In this document: positions 54,286-63,462 of the stretch, piece after piece
Numbering within the stretch: position 1 is the first letter of the stretch
How the letters are laid out: each line of letters opens with the position of its first letter
From: a virus
Virus record (IMG/VR): IMGVR_UViG_3300032069_000001
Location: 33,214-97,213 of that record
DNA length: 64,000 nt
Reading direction: 5' to 3' (one strand)
Notes under the pieces: model-generated
Database searches by the model: none
Seen by the model: the letters and a program-made list of their open reading frames with translations, nothing else
What the model was told of the DNA's origin: nothing
Made by a program: the position numbers and the translations under genes

Positions 54286-56129
54286 TATTTTGGCTCCGAA
54301 TATAGGTTTTCACCTTTTTGTATTGTCTGGTCAAGTTTAATATTTTCCAAATCTTGCAATACGTTTCCAAACTTAAATTGCCCTGGAGTATGTCCTCTTG
54401 TAACAAGGGCTGTTGTCTCCATTGGAAAGTATTGAGTATAAGTATTTGTAACGGCTTCTACATAATATTCCATATCTTCATCTTTATTATAAAGCATATC
54501 TCCCACGTGCAAATCAGGAGTGCCTTTTATTGTTAAACTTCCACTTACAAGATGTGCGTTCCATTTGTGCCAATTTACCAACGCAAGCAATAATCTATTA
54601 GCTACTCTTTTTACATCTGTATTCTGTTGCTTTAATGACCATCTCCAAACTCTTGTTTGAACCTCAAGTGGATTAAATCCATATTTTTCAACAGCACTCG
54701 GAACTTGTCTAATCCTGGGAACTCCTTGTCTAATAACGGGGTCTGGTTGTATTAGCTCATTTTTATTTTTATCGGCAGTATGCGATAACTCTGTTTTAAC
54801 ATCATTATCTCTTGATAATAATACAGGATTTATTCCAAGACCCTTTAGCGGTATTTCATTAGGAATAGCCAGCAAAGGATAGACCCAATAAAAATTAAAT
54901 ACTTCGTGGTCTTGCTTTCCCAAATCCTGTTCCTTTATATCATCATTCTTTATTTCGTATCTCCTGTAAGTCCTTAATAAATCCCATCTTCGGTCATCAA
55001 AAGGCGTCTGTCTGCAAAATACCATAATGCACGAATTGTCTATTCTTGGAGCTTCGTGAATTCTGACTGGAAATTGTTTCAGGTCTTGATTAAGATTTGT
55101 AACACCAAATTCATTCATTCTTTCTTTTAATAATTTTTCTTTTACGGGTGCTTGACCTGCTGGAGCTGTCTTCCAACCATTAAGAAGTTTTTCCCATTCT
55201 TGCTGACGTGAACGGCTTGCTTTATCCATCAATATTCCAGTTGTTTCAGCGTCTCCAGTATTTATAGGAGATGAATAATCTTCTCTGCAAATACCTTTTG
55301 TTTTTAGTTTTCCATTTTCATATACATCTCCAGGGATTACTCTATTGGGAGCTGTAATAGTATCAATCCATAACTCATTCCAGGGTGGATTTGAATAATT
55401 TTTAAGAATATCCCAAAGATGCCCCTCCTGACTTTGTAAAGGAATATTAAATGGAATATGTCCCATATCCTTGCTAAATCTGTAAGAAATAATTTTATTG
55501 AGCTGTAGGGTTAATCCGTTTACATTGAATTCCATATTAACTGCGTTCATCAATAATCTTAATAAATTGTTTCTCATCAAATAAGCTATATCTCCACCAG
55601 TAATCAAACCGCTACACAACCACGTAAGAAGTTTTTTTACTGCTGAAGATACTCTTTCTGTTCCCTCATTGCCTATTAGCCAGGGAATATATCTAATCTG
55701 ATGTTTAATAAATAGTTTTCCAAAGTCCCTTCCCCTTATTTCGCAATATACTTGAGGTTTACCGTTTTGGTCTATCGTTCTTTTCCTTTTTACGCTATCA
55801 ATCAATCCCACCATAGTTGCGTGAGTAAGTCCTTCGTGACGAGTATAATTGTTCACATTCGGATTGTAAGATATGTGATTTGACATTATTATAGAAACAA
55901 CGTCCATTGGTTCAACCATTTTATCGTATCTCTGATGGTCAACAAGATGAATGATAAACATACCAGCTGGTTGCGATAAATCTTTAAAAGTCTGGCAAGT
56001 AATAATATCATCTTCTACTCCAGATATTGTTTTTGTTCCAACAGTTAAAGCACCTTTTGCAGTATGAAAAGTTATTTTAACCTGTGGTCTAAAAACATCA
56101 ACAGTATTTATTCTGCGTATTTCAACCAT
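54285..56129 (-). CDS. Baseplate hub protein (gp27/gpD-like)
   Basis: 614 residues. FRPQVKITFHTAKGALTVGT, ITCQTFKDLSQPAGMFIIHL, PMDVVSIIMSNHISYNP and YCEIRGRDFGKLFIKHQIRY fit hub proteins that cap the tail tube and hold the spike. The C-terminus (LVSGSLTIKGTPDLHVGDML, EYYVEAVTNTYTQYF) matches the hub's late beta domain. Located directly next to the spike gene; 1-base overlaps. Confidence 0.78.
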   Translation of the reverse strand: MVEIRRINTVDVFRPQVKITFHTAKGALTVGTKTISGVEDDIITCQTFKDLSQPAGMFIIHLVDHQRYDKMVEPMDVVSIIMSNHISYNPNVNNYTRHEGLTHATMVGLIDSVKRKRTIDQNGKPQVYCEIRGRDFGKLFIKHQIRYIPWLIGNEGTERVSSAVKKLLTWLCSGLITGGDIAYLMRNNLLRLLMNAVNMEFNVNGLTLQLNKIISYRFSKDMGHIPFNIPLQSQEGHLWDILKNYSNPPWNELWIDTITAPNRVIPGDVYENGKLKTKGICREDYSSPINTGDAETTGILMDKASRSRQQEWEKLLNGWKTAPAGQAPVKEKLLKERMNEFGVTNLNQDLKQFPVRIHEAPRIDNSCIMVFCRQTPFDDRRWDLLRTYRRYEIKNDDIKEQDLGKQDHEVFNFYWVYPLLAIPNEIPLKGLGINPVLLSRDNDVKTELSHTADKNKNELIQPDPVIRQGVPRIRQVPSAVEKYGFNPLEVQTRVWRWSLKQQNTDVKRVANRLLLALVNWHKWNAHLVSGSLTIKGTPDLHVGDMLYNKDEDMEYYVEAVTNTYTQYFPMETTALVTRGHTPGQFKFGNVLQDLENIKLDQTIQKGENLYSEPK

Positions 56130-58690
56130 TATACACTTCCTTGTAATCCGTAGAAAGCACCTCTTGCTTGAATAGAGGAACTCATACCGCTTAATTCAAT
56201 GCTCTCTTTGTTTTCTGCTTTTCTTCTTTCTTCTTTCAGTCCGTCTTTAAGCCCTTGTGCTACTGCTTGCCCACCATCATAGCTTGCCTGTGCTCCGTTC
56301 ACATAAACATTTATTGTTCCTATATTTACACCGCCAGCAGAAGCTAAACCCCCATAGCCTTCATCTTCTCCACCTGCAAGCCTTCCAAATCTCTTTCTTT
56401 TTTCCATTGAGGAAAAACCTGCTTCAAGTGTTGATATAGGTTGCTCTCTTAAATATCTTTTAGTAGTTTCACCACCAAATTCTTCTAATGCTTGAGCTGA
56501 CCTGGTAAATGGACTTACACCCCATTCTTCCCCGCCAAAAAACATATTAACAGCTTCCCACCAACCAGGTTCCCGAAGTCCACCAAAAGCCTCGCTTCCC
56601 CACTTCTCTTTTCTGTATTTAGCACCCATTGTCTTTTGGTAATCTACTATTTGTTTTTTATAAGCAACAGTTTCTCCTCTTGCAATTCTGGCTCCTCTAC
56701 TTCTTTCTTCAAATGCAGAACCAATTATACCAACGCCAGTTCCTATAAGACCACCAATAACAGTTCCAATCCCAGGAGCAATCAATGTTCCAATGCCAGC
56801 ACCAACAAGCGGAGCCATTGCAGATAGAGTTGTGGCAGTTCTTTCTCCACCCGTTCTTTCTGGGTCGGTATAAGCTTTAGCTACATCTAAACCACCAGCC
56901 ACAATTTGACCGACTGTGTTATATCTGACAGCTTGTCTAATGCCAACATTAGCACCAGTCCTCATCATAGTTCTCATTAAATTTGCTCCAACAGCCATTC
57001 TGCCAGTTATGCCAACTTTCATACCTATTTGTCCAGCACCAAACATACCTTGAGCAAGACCCATTCCAGTCCCCATTGCCATTGCTTGAGTTCTTGTTTC
57101 GCTTAATGAGTTGACACCCCAAAGACCAGCACCCAAAATTTTTGCACCAAGCCCAACAAGGGGATAAAGCTTATTTGTCATTCCGCTTAATTGCTGTTGT
57201 AAAAATGTTATATCTTGTGTCATTCCATATCGCTGTCTTGTCATTCCTGCAACACCACCCATTTGTTGCATTTGTCGTATTGCTTCTTTATCGCTTACAT
57301 CGCCAGCAAGTAATCGTTTCATTAAGCCTGTATCATACATTCTTTCTATCATAGGTTGGGGCATACCCAAAATAGATGAAGCCATTACACGTGCTATTTC
57401 TTCTCCCTGATTTTCTGTTATAAACTTAAGAGTTTCTTTTGCTAACCTAAAACCATCATTAGTTGCCAATCCTTCTGATTTTAATATTTGAGCTAATCTG
57501 TATCGTCCAACACCAGTTTCTATATCAATCCCACGTCTTTTTGCAACATCTCCAAAACCCCTTCCAACTATTTCTGTCTGAATAGCAACCATTGCTTCAC
57601 TTTGGTCGCCCATCATCTTTTCAAATCCCTGGACTACTTGTGTTGCTCCAAGCCCTCTTAAAGCGGGTATTCCAGCTCTGTTTACTTCAGCCAGAATAGC
57701 AGTTATTGTATCTGGTTTTACTTCTGGTATTTTTGTGAAATAACTTTGCATTAACGTAGTAACGGATTGCATAAATTCATCTGAACGGCGGGTCATTCCG
57801 CCTTTTTCCATAGCACCAGCAAAAAGATTTGCCATTTCTTGTTGTGTTGCTCTGTCAAATTTTGTTCCACCCATACGAGCCATCATAGCAAATTGCTGTC
57901 CCATACGTTCAACAGGAATACCATATCCCCTGGCAAGACCCATTATTGCTCGTTCATTGGGTAACACATCAGATAATCTTGAAAACGCATCAACCAGTTG
58001 TAATCCTTGTTTACCCGTATAACCAAATTGAGCAGAAACATCAACAGTATGCCTTCTTAATGCCTCTATTCTTTCGCCCATTATTTCAAAAGATACGTTC
58101 GTATCTTCCAGTCTTGGTGCTAAACTTTGCAATATTTTCTGTTGTGCTGTCCATTCTCCAATGGTTCTGCGAGCCATATAATACATTGCTGGAATAGCAA
58201 CAGTCATACCCAATCTTCCAGCAGTATCAAATACCGCCTGTCTTTGTGCTCTTTTTTCTTCTATTTCCTGTTGAACTTTCTCTGGATAGGTTCTTGCACG
58301 GGAAATCTTTTCTTCTAATTGCGTTTTTCTCTTGAGAAAACCTTCATACTTTCTTAACAAATCCAAATCTACAGCTCGTTCAAGAATTTGTTGTTTTTGT
58401 TTTGGAGCTACTCCTTCCAATTCTTTATTCAGTTGCCTTAAAAGTTTTGTCTGTTCTTTATATTTTTCATTATTCTTTTTAAGAAAGCCGTCTATAGCAC
58501 CAAGCTTAATACCGAGGTCTTTTTGTGTCCTTACATAATTCTCATACACTCTCGGTTCGCCAAAAAACTTTTGCCTTACTTGTTGGGAGATTTTATCAAT
58601 CTGCCCACGCATACGGTCAAAAACATTTCCCAGTTCTTTAACCTGTTGTTGACCCCTGACATAAGCCTGTATTTCTATTCTTGTCGCCAT
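56129..58690 (-). CDS. Tape measure protein
   Basis: 853 residues. A long helical N-terminus (YVRGQQQVKELGNVFDRMRG), then a TMP-like core (YTGKQGLQLVDAFSRLSDVL, MGLARGYGIPVERMGQQFAM), and hydrophobic Gly/Ala segments (VGAGIGTLIAPGIGTVIGGL, IGTGVGIIGSAFEE) able to cross a membrane. It sets tail length and is ejected first. Its place after the chaperone is standard. Overlaps the chaperone's second frame by 16 bases. Confidence 0.85.
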   Translation of the reverse strand: MATRIEIQAYVRGQQQVKELGNVFDRMRGQIDKISQQVRQKFFGEPRVYENYVRTQKDLGIKLGAIDGFLKKNNEKYKEQTKLLRQLNKELEGVAPKQKQQILERAVDLDLLRKYEGFLKRKTQLEEKISRARTYPEKVQQEIEEKRAQRQAVFDTAGRLGMTVAIPAMYYMARRTIGEWTAQQKILQSLAPRLEDTNVSFEIMGERIEALRRHTVDVSAQFGYTGKQGLQLVDAFSRLSDVLPNERAIMGLARGYGIPVERMGQQFAMMARMGGTKFDRATQQEMANLFAGAMEKGGMTRRSDEFMQSVTTLMQSYFTKIPEVKPDTITAILAEVNRAGIPALRGLGATQVVQGFEKMMGDQSEAMVAIQTEIVGRGFGDVAKRRGIDIETGVGRYRLAQILKSEGLATNDGFRLAKETLKFITENQGEEIARVMASSILGMPQPMIERMYDTGLMKRLLAGDVSDKEAIRQMQQMGGVAGMTRQRYGMTQDITFLQQQLSGMTNKLYPLVGLGAKILGAGLWGVNSLSETRTQAMAMGTGMGLAQGMFGAGQIGMKVGITGRMAVGANLMRTMMRTGANVGIRQAVRYNTVGQIVAGGLDVAKAYTDPERTGGERTATTLSAMAPLVGAGIGTLIAPGIGTVIGGLIGTGVGIIGSAFEERSRGARIARGETVAYKKQIVDYQKTMGAKYRKEKWGSEAFGGLREPGWWEAVNMFFGGEEWGVSPFTRSAQALEEFGGETTKRYLREQPISTLEAGFSSMEKRKRFGRLAGGEDEGYGGLASAGGVNIGTINVYVNGAQASYDGGQAVAQGLKDGLKEERRKAENKESIELSGMSSSIQARGAFYGLQGSV

Positions 58691-58923
58691 TTTACCTCTT
58701 TGTTTTCACTAATATCCCTAATATTGACTTGCTTAATTTCAAGGTCTATCTTTTTATCCAGGTAGTAATCCTTGCCCTTTATTACCTTACTTATATCAAT
58801 CTCAAGGTTCTTTTCCATCAAGTCATAAGACGTTGTTTCAAAATGCTCTTTTGAAGCCAAGTCAATCGCAGGATTATCAATTAACCAATGCTCATAAAGC
58901 AAATCAACCTGTTCTTCCGTCAA
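58675..58923 (-). CDS. Tail assembly chaperone, second (shifted) frame
   Basis: The annotated start would be a TTG, but the same frame is open upstream to a TAG near 59083 and there reads AKLPKQRKLWWIQREFKVLP, then TSKDYLNLTEEQVDLLYEHW, which looks like the start of the T-part of phage tail chaperones. No ATG or GTG is present, so it should be made by a +1 (or -2) frameshift from the first frame. A candidate slip site is GAG AAA GCT at 58987-58979. Confidence 0.6.
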   Translation of the reverse strand: MTEEQVDLLYEHWLIDNPAIDLASKEHFETTSYDLMEKNLEIDISKVIKGKDYYLDKKIDLEIKQVNIRDISENKEVKWRQE

Positions 58924-58936
58924 GTTTAAGTAATCT

Positions 58937-59449
58937 TTACTTGTTGGCAGAACTTTGAACTCTCTCTGTATCCACCAGAGCTTTCTCTGCTTCGGCAGTT
59001 TTGCTATCGTCCTTATGTCTTGGATTACGGAACCTACGAAAGGAGTTACGCCACTCGGCGTATTCCTCCCATACGAACTCTATGAGTTCGTAATCATAAA
59101 GTTCGTGCGGTTTCCACCAGTCAGGAGATACATCTATCACGACATCAAAGGTAGCCAAAAATAAACACACGTTGTCTGTGACAATATCAACCATTGTTTC
59201 CTGTTTGTATCTGTTATATCTAATGCCGATTTCCCGTTCCTCGCCAATAGTTGGACGATGAAACGTTATGTCTCCTTTAAAGTCCTCAAACTCCAGATGA
59301 ATGGTTTTTGTAAACCTTCCACCTTTGTTGACGTTATCGCCAACAGTTTTAAGAACTTTTTGCTTCTCTGCTTCTTTTTCTTCCTCTGTCATTTCTGACA
59401 CAGGTTTTTTCACTTCCTTTATGTTCTTCACTTCGTTTATTCCACCCAT
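58937..59449 (-). CDS. Tail assembly chaperone, first frame
   Basis: 170 residues. MGGINEVKNIKEVKKPVSEM, an acidic helix, then KTIHLEFEDFKGDITFHRPT, IGEEREIGIRYNRYKQETMV, WWKPHELYDYELIEFVWEEY: the G-type part of the chaperone between tube and tape measure genes. The leader is GGAGGCGTAGAT. The fused product with the next frame would wrap the tape measure protein. Confidence 0.75.
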   Translation of the reverse strand: MGGINEVKNIKEVKKPVSEMTEEEKEAEKQKVLKTVGDNVNKGGRFTKTIHLEFEDFKGDITFHRPTIGEEREIGIRYNRYKQETMVDIVTDNVCLFLATFDVVIDVSPDWWKPHELYDYELIEFVWEEYAEWRNSFRRFRNPRHKDDSKTAEAEKALVDTERVQSSANK

Positions 59450-59473
59450 ATCTCTACGCCTCCTTTTTTATTT

Positions 59474-59968
59474 TTAGGCGAAACCAACTGGTCTCCCCGT
59501 TTGATACTTTACTGGTATTCCTTCTTCTCCTATTTTACAATCACGAAACAACCATACAGCATTTTCGCCTGATACAGCATTTGCTCTAACAGTCTCGGTA
59601 TATTCGTGAATTATACACCCGATATACAACCTTACCGTTTTTTCATATTTTTTGCCTTCCGCTATCACAGCCATCACATCATTGACTTCAATATTGATTA
59701 ACCCAAGCTTCAATACATCTTTACCGACACCAGCTAACCCAAGTTCTGCCAATCCCTTGTTGCGGATAAAAAACTTTGCAACAGTAAGCTGTCCCAAAAA
59801 TCTTTGTTGAAGTATTTCAGAGGGCGTAAAACTTCCAACACCGTATAAAGGCTCGGCGTGAAACATTTTACGCCCCTCTAAACTTTGGCATAAACCGACC
59901 GCTTGTCCGTTAATTATTATTTGGGCAACGGTTCCAGTAAAAACTTTTTGTTCTTGTAAATTAGCGAT
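59474..59968 (-). CDS. Tail tube paralogue with ATC start
   Basis: 164 residues if started at ATC 59968. The frame has an in-frame TAG (stop of the previous gene) at 59983-59981, no ATG, GTG or TTG before residue 35, and a GGGGGTG site six bases from the ATC. Aligned from ATC, (I)ANLQEQKVFTGTVAQIIING matches MADINSQKVITGNVINILIA of the first tube gene residue for residue. Later boxes are also shared (LYGVGSFTPSE, TVAKFFIRNKGLAELGLAGV, EYTETVRANAVSGENAVWLF). AUU two bases earlier is an alternative start. Confidence 0.72.
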   Translation of the reverse strand: MANLQEQKVFTGTVAQIIINGQAVGLCQSLEGRKMFHAEPLYGVGSFTPSEILQQRFLGQLTVAKFFIRNKGLAELGLAGVGKDVLKLGLINIEVNDVMAVIAEGKKYEKTVRLYIGCIIHEYTETVRANAVSGENAVWLFRDCKIGEEGIPVKYQTGRPVGFA

Positions 59969-59980
59969 AATACACCCCCG

Positions 59981-60403
59981 CTACACAGATGCCTTGCACT
60001 CAAGGTAATGCCAAGTGCCATTTTCGCCCGCTATTGCGTTAGCCCTGAATGTTTCGGTGTAATCCGAACAGGTGCAGTTTTTATACACCCTTATTGTTAC
60101 ATTCTTAACTACATCAAGAACCTGTATGTCAAGAACGCCGAGCTGGAGTATATCCTCTCCGAGCTTTGCTATGCCCAGTTTTTCCAAGTCCTTCGTTCTG
60201 ATGAAGAACCTGTCAACGGTGAACGTGCCATCGTATCTTAACTGGACGTGCTCTGTAGGCATAAAGTTGCCGATGCCATAGACGCCTTCTGTGCCGTAAG
60301 TTCTTCTTCCGTCACCCGTCTGGCACAAACCGACAACTACTCCTGCTATCAGAATATTGATAACGTTCCCAGTTATCACTTTTTGACTGTTAATGTCTGC
60401 CAT
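59981..60403 (-). CDS. Tail tube protein
   Basis: 140 residues, directly after the sheath. MADINSQKVITGNVINILIA, VYGIGNFMPTEHVQLRYDGT, FTVDRFFIRTKDLEKLGIAK, DYTETFRANAIAGENGTWHY: a small beta-sandwich as in tube subunits of contractile tails. A second copy follows, so one may be tube and the other a tube initiator or terminator. Confidence 0.72.
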   Translation of the reverse strand: MADINSQKVITGNVINILIAGVVVGLCQTGDGRRTYGTEGVYGIGNFMPTEHVQLRYDGTFTVDRFFIRTKDLEKLGIAKLGEDILQLGVLDIQVLDVVKNVTIRVYKNCTCSDYTETFRANAIAGENGTWHYLECKASV

Positions 60404-60427
60404 TTTAAAATCCCCCCTTTTATTTAA

Positions 60428-61867
60428 TTAGGCAACAATGTTCGTTGCTCTGAAGTGTCCAGTAATAAGCACGTAGTTAATCGGCGTCACAGGGCTTGCC
60501 TCAAATTCAAAATACACAATTTGAGACGCACTATCAAACCTTACGATAAGGTTCCTGTAAGCAGGCTGGAAGTTTCCAGCATTATCAACTCCGTCGGTTA
60601 TCCAACCATTTAACTTGATTAAATCAAGTTTAGACGCAAGTCTTATCTTGATAGAACCAATCGTGGTTTTAGAACCTGGACGCCCAACAAATGCCAGAGC
60701 ATCACCTCTGACCTCTCCCATTATAGCATCAGCAATGCCTCTGACGCTTTCCTCTCTGAACAGGACGTTGGTATCCTGTAGATAGGTTGTTTGACCGTGA
60801 GCAATTCTATAACCTTTGTTTGGAACCGCTTCAACTGCACAAACACCTGCCTGGTCAAACTCATCAATCTGGTCGGGTGTGTAGTTTACTTCTAAACCGA
60901 CACCGTTTAGATATTTAAAGGTAATAGGTTCCTCTAAAGGCAACCCAGCCCTTAAACCCGCTATCATACAAGCGGTAAAAACAGCACCTTCGGTTGCTAA
61001 TACACCGTTATCGTCATACTGTTTTACGCCAGGAGTTGCTATTAAAACCCTGGAAGAACCGAAAGCAAGAGCTCTTGCTTTAATCTGGGCGACAGTTTCG
61101 CCAGCGGTGTATCCGACATACATTCTTGCTTCGTGCTGACCTGTTGTGCTCATATAGTTCACAACAGTCAGGAGCAACGCCTGTATTGAGGCGGTATCCG
61201 TTGTTGCGGTATAAAGGTCGGCTGGGTTGGTTTTTGCCAACTCAAAAGATGCCTGCCAATCCGCACTTACCGCTGTTCCGTCCAAGCCAAGTGTCAGCGG
61301 TGCATAAGAAGCGATTGCAAGCGTTCCCTCAAGAATAAGGGTTGCACTTACGAGCCCGCTCAATGCGTTAATTGCTGAAACAGCACTCGCTACGGTCGCA
61401 AGATTGTCATAAACCTCGTATGTGGTCAGATAGTTTACGGTAATCTTTAAACCTGACGTTGAGCCAGTCTCAACCTTAACCTGTATGGAATTCGTCCATA
61501 CGCCGTAATCCAGCGAGGTCAACTTAAGCAAGTCTGTGGGAACAGAACTCTTAAGAGTGATTTCTCCCTGGTGTATTCCTGTTGCTCCTATCCTGACCAT
61601 CTTAATTACAGATGCTCCAGAAAGGTTCGGGGACGGGTTCCACGCCCTTTGTGCCCCTTTCAGAAGGTCTCCGCTTCTGAATATTGCTTTTGCCTGTGCT
61701 GGGTCGGAAAGCGTATAAACGTGGTTAGGGATACCTCCACTCGCTATTCCGAAAATCATTAGCACATTTGCGGAGCCAAGAACTACAGGGGTCAACCCTG
61801 AAGCATCAACTTTGCTCCTCACTTGCGGTCTTACAACATTCTGTCCATCAAAGTATATTCCGCTCAT
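60428..61867 (-). CDS. Tail sheath protein
   Basis: 479 residues. MSGIYFDGQNVVRPQVRSKV, LKGAQRAWNPSPNLSGASVI, TTTGQHEARMYVGYTAG-type middle, SRVLIATPGVKQYDDNG, and the C-terminal subtilisin-like/sheath domain (GYRIAHGQTTYLQDTNVLFR, FVGRPGSKTTIGSIKIRLAS). Forms the contractile sheath. The strongest marker that the phage is a myovirus. Confidence 0.88.
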   Translation of the reverse strand: MSGIYFDGQNVVRPQVRSKVDASGLTPVVLGSANVLMIFGIASGGIPNHVYTLSDPAQAKAIFRSGDLLKGAQRAWNPSPNLSGASVIKMVRIGATGIHQGEITLKSSVPTDLLKLTSLDYGVWTNSIQVKVETGSTSGLKITVNYLTTYEVYDNLATVASAVSAINALSGLVSATLILEGTLAIASYAPLTLGLDGTAVSADWQASFELAKTNPADLYTATTDTASIQALLLTVVNYMSTTGQHEARMYVGYTAGETVAQIKARALAFGSSRVLIATPGVKQYDDNGVLATEGAVFTACMIAGLRAGLPLEEPITFKYLNGVGLEVNYTPDQIDEFDQAGVCAVEAVPNKGYRIAHGQTTYLQDTNVLFREESVRGIADAIMGEVRGDALAFVGRPGSKTTIGSIKIRLASKLDLIKLNGWITDGVDNAGNFQPAYRNLIVRFDSASQIVYFEFEASPVTPINYVLITGHFRATNIVA

Positions 61868-61888
61868 ATTAACTTACCTCCTTTTTGA

Positions 61889-62116
61889 TTAAGTTGTCGG
61901 CTTATTTTTAAAGTCCTCCAACACTCTTTTCCATTCAGAAAGAGTTTTTGGCTCTAATCCTGCGTGAGATTTCAAGCCATCAACCCACATTTTTTCCGAA
62001 GGAAAGTTTACCATAAATTCTTCAATGGTAATTTTGTTTTCCTTTGGTTTTTCAACCCTTGCTTCTTCCTTTATATCTTTTTCGTGCCTTTTTTCTACGC
62101 CCTCTCTTTTAACCAT
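61889..62116 (-). CDS. Small charged protein before sheath
   Basis: 75 residues, MVKREGVEKRHEKDIKEEAR, then FMVNFPSEKMWVDGLKSHAG and KTLSEWKRVLEDFKNKPTT. Helical; positions like this often hold small tail or neck accessory proteins. GGAGGTGTCCAA precedes the ATG. Confidence 0.62.
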   Translation of the reverse strand: MVKREGVEKRHEKDIKEEARVEKPKENKITIEEFMVNFPSEKMWVDGLKSHAGLEPKTLSEWKRVLEDFKNKPTT

Positions 62117-62134
62117 TTGGACACCTCCTTTGGC

Positions 62135-62710
62135 TTATGTGCCAGCCATATCTTCTTCTGTTTCCTCTATGCCATTCATAGCAAAACTTCCATCTACTCC
62201 CAGTATCGGCTTTACGCCAGTAGTAGGAACGGAAGGTTTAACTTCCAGAGGATTAAGAGCTATGAAGTTCAGGACACTCCAGTAAATAAAGTAGGGTTCA
62301 AACGTTTTGAAATCTTGCTCGTCCCGCCCTCCCGTTATTCTCATATTACCGAGCCCCTGACCTTTCTTAATCAACTCTTGTTTTGCCAGAATAGCAATTT
62401 CTTTCATAATAAAATAAATGTCATCTCTTTGGTTCGCATTTTCCGTCCAAAGCCTTAATTCTATAGTTTCCGTCATTAAAGCAAGATAAGCTGGACTTTC
62501 TTCTTCGGTTGCTTCATTAAATTCTTGTTCATAAATATTATTAAATCCTATTTGTCCTTCATCATCATTAACCCTATTTATTGCTAAACAAGGCAATTCC
62601 CCGTGCGTTCTCGGGTCAGCCGTTATTACCTTAATTTGTATTTTCCTTGCTATAAGTTCACGAGCAAATATTCTCACAAGTTCTTTTTTTAAATCAAGTC
62701 CGTCTATCAT
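62135..62710 (-). CDS. Neck/tail-completion-like protein
   Basis: 191 residues. MIDGLDLKKELVRIFARELI, then EIAILAKQELIKKGQGLGNM, EPYFIYWSVLNFIALNPLEV. The alpha/beta body before the sheath gene fits tail terminator or completion proteins. ATGA overlap with the upstream neck gene. The family call rests mainly on position. Confidence 0.62.
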   Translation of the reverse strand: MIDGLDLKKELVRIFARELIARKIQIKVITADPRTHGELPCLAINRVNDDEGQIGFNNIYEQEFNEATEEESPAYLALMTETIELRLWTENANQRDDIYFIMKEIAILAKQELIKKGQGLGNMRITGGRDEQDFKTFEPYFIYWSVLNFIALNPLEVKPSVPTTGVKPILGVDGSFAMNGIEETEEDMAGT

Positions 62711-63462
62711 ATTGACATATCCTTCTCATAACCAGCAACTATCATACCTTTTATCGTCGGTTCAAGATTTTCTTTTAATGCTTTTGATACAGGTTTTGCT
62801 GTAACGCCTGGGTGCACCCACGCATTATCGGGTGTCTTACTGCTTATTCTTCTGAACTTTATAACCCCGCCTCCGCCTCCTGCTTCCTGTGTTAATCCTG
62901 CATACTGTCCCGATTTCCAAGTATAAGCTGGCATACCAAATTCTTTCGGCAAAAGCTGGCTTCTCTTTCCTATATCATAGGTCTTAAGAGCTCCCTCCAC
63001 CCTTACATTTGCCAATCTTCCAGCAGTTATATTTGTTTTAACAACTGTTGGCATATCCGTTAATTTTTCATCATCAAAAGGAACATCAACATATCCTTTT
63101 GCCATAGCTACTTTTCCTGCAAGCATTTTATCTTTAAGTTCAAATGCCGAAAAACCACGCTCAAGTATATCAACATAATCAAGGTTTACCTCTACAGCTC
63201 CCTGAAGTTTATCGCTATGATATGGGTATTGTAAACCATTCGCAACTGCTTGAGCATACATACCCGAGCCTCTGTTTATCCTAAATTTCCCGCCAGAATA
63301 AACTACATCAACACCCGAAATATATTCAAGCCATTTCGCCTGAACAAGTTGTGTAGCTGACTTAACAGCCGAAGCGGTGTTTGTCAGGTCTTTCAAGTCT
63401 TTCTTTAAGACCTTCGTCACCTTCGCTAACGCTTCCACGTCAACTTTAATTGTTACTTCCAT
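62707..63462 (-). CDS. HK97 gp10-like neck protein
   Basis: 251 residues. MEVTIKVDVEALAKVTKVLK, TQLVQAKWLEYISGVDVVY, then KTPDNAWVHPGVTAKPVSKA and LEPTIKGMIVAGYEKDM: helix-rich ends with a central beta part, as in gp10-type head-tail connectors that are larger than the usual 100-150 residues. The HNH frame overlaps its start. Confidence 0.65.
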   Translation of the reverse strand: MEVTIKVDVEALAKVTKVLKKDLKDLTNTASAVKSATQLVQAKWLEYISGVDVVYSGGKFRINRGSGMYAQAVANGLQYPYHSDKLQGAVEVNLDYVDILERGFSAFELKDKMLAGKVAMAKGYVDVPFDDEKLTDMPTVVKTNITAGRLANVRVEGALKTYDIGKRSQLLPKEFGMPAYTWKSGQYAGLTQEAGGGGGVIKFRRISSKTPDNAWVHPGVTAKPVSKALKENLEPTIKGMIVAGYEKDMSI

